Of a stretch of DNA of 5,347 nucleotides, positions 5,323 to 5,347 are shown in pieces. The position numbers and the translations under genes are program-made. Position 1 is the stretch's first letter. Each line of letters begins with the position of its first letter. This DNA is from an uncultured Collinsella sp. (GTDB taxonomy: Bacteria; Actinomycetota; Coriobacteriia; Coriobacteriales; Coriobacteriaceae), in contig CAUGNQ010000081.1 of assembly GCA_959600835.1 (NCBI GenBank), positions 1 to 5,347 of the forward strand, written 5' to 3'. The notes beneath the pieces are model-generated. The model saw only the letters and a list, made by a program, of their open reading frames with translations. It ran no database searches and was not told the DNA's origin.

Positions 5323-5347
5323 TGCTCTTAGGGTATAACCCACGGGC

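Noticed and set aside
5321..5341. GGGTATAACCC as a plus-strand -10 region for a gene to the right
   Set aside because: TATAAC is a fair match, but there is no -35 at proper spacing and the upstream sequence is the hairpin.
5328..5347. Possible 3' end of a minus-strand gene at the right edge (TAA at 5328-5330)
   Set aside because: The nearby hairpin makes it plausible, but only about five codons are visible, too few to support a gene.

Overview
The window reads as chromosomal DNA from a GC-rich Gram-positive bacterium, most likely a gut member of the Coriobacteriia (Collinsella-like). Two things point there: a multi-membrane-span protein ending in a LuxR-type DNA-binding domain, an architecture that is expanded in that class, and strong G/C preference at third codon positions, which also produces long false open frames antisense to the real genes. 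The organism is an inference from gene content, not from a marker gene.

Layout from left to right. (1) Positions 2-1225, plus strand: the 3' part of a membrane-anchored LuxR-family regulator whose start lies outside the window. (2) 1229-1259: a strong bidirectional terminator shared with the convergent gene. (3) 1267-1890, minus strand: a cytidylate-kinase-like protein. (4) 1891-2057: a non-coding gap filled mostly by a long imperfect hairpin (about 1956-2054). (5) 2058-5087, minus strand: a complete polar amino acid ABC importer, transcribed right to left as ATPase, Tat-type lipoprotein binding protein, permease 1, permease 2, with gaps of 8, 25 and 3 bases. (6) 5088-5347: an upstream non-coding region with a weak candidate promoter, a 39-base inverted repeat containing a GGGGACAGA-type core, and a terminator-like hairpin near the right edge.

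How the genes work together. The lipoprotein would capture an amino acid outside the membrane; sequence resemblance to PEB1-type proteins suggests aspartate or glutamate, but glutamine or another polar amino acid is possible. The two permeases form the heterodimeric channel and the ATPase dimer drives import. The kinase-like gene is downstream on the same strand, but the hairpin separates it from the transporter, so joint transcription is uncertain. The LuxR-type gene is convergent and there is no evidence that it controls its neighbours.

Most of the window is ordinary metabolism and transport. I see no CRISPR array, no tRNA or rRNA, no transposase gene and no recognisable new defence or biosynthetic system. 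The least explained material is the two non-coding inverted-repeat elements at 1956-2054 and 5198-5236.
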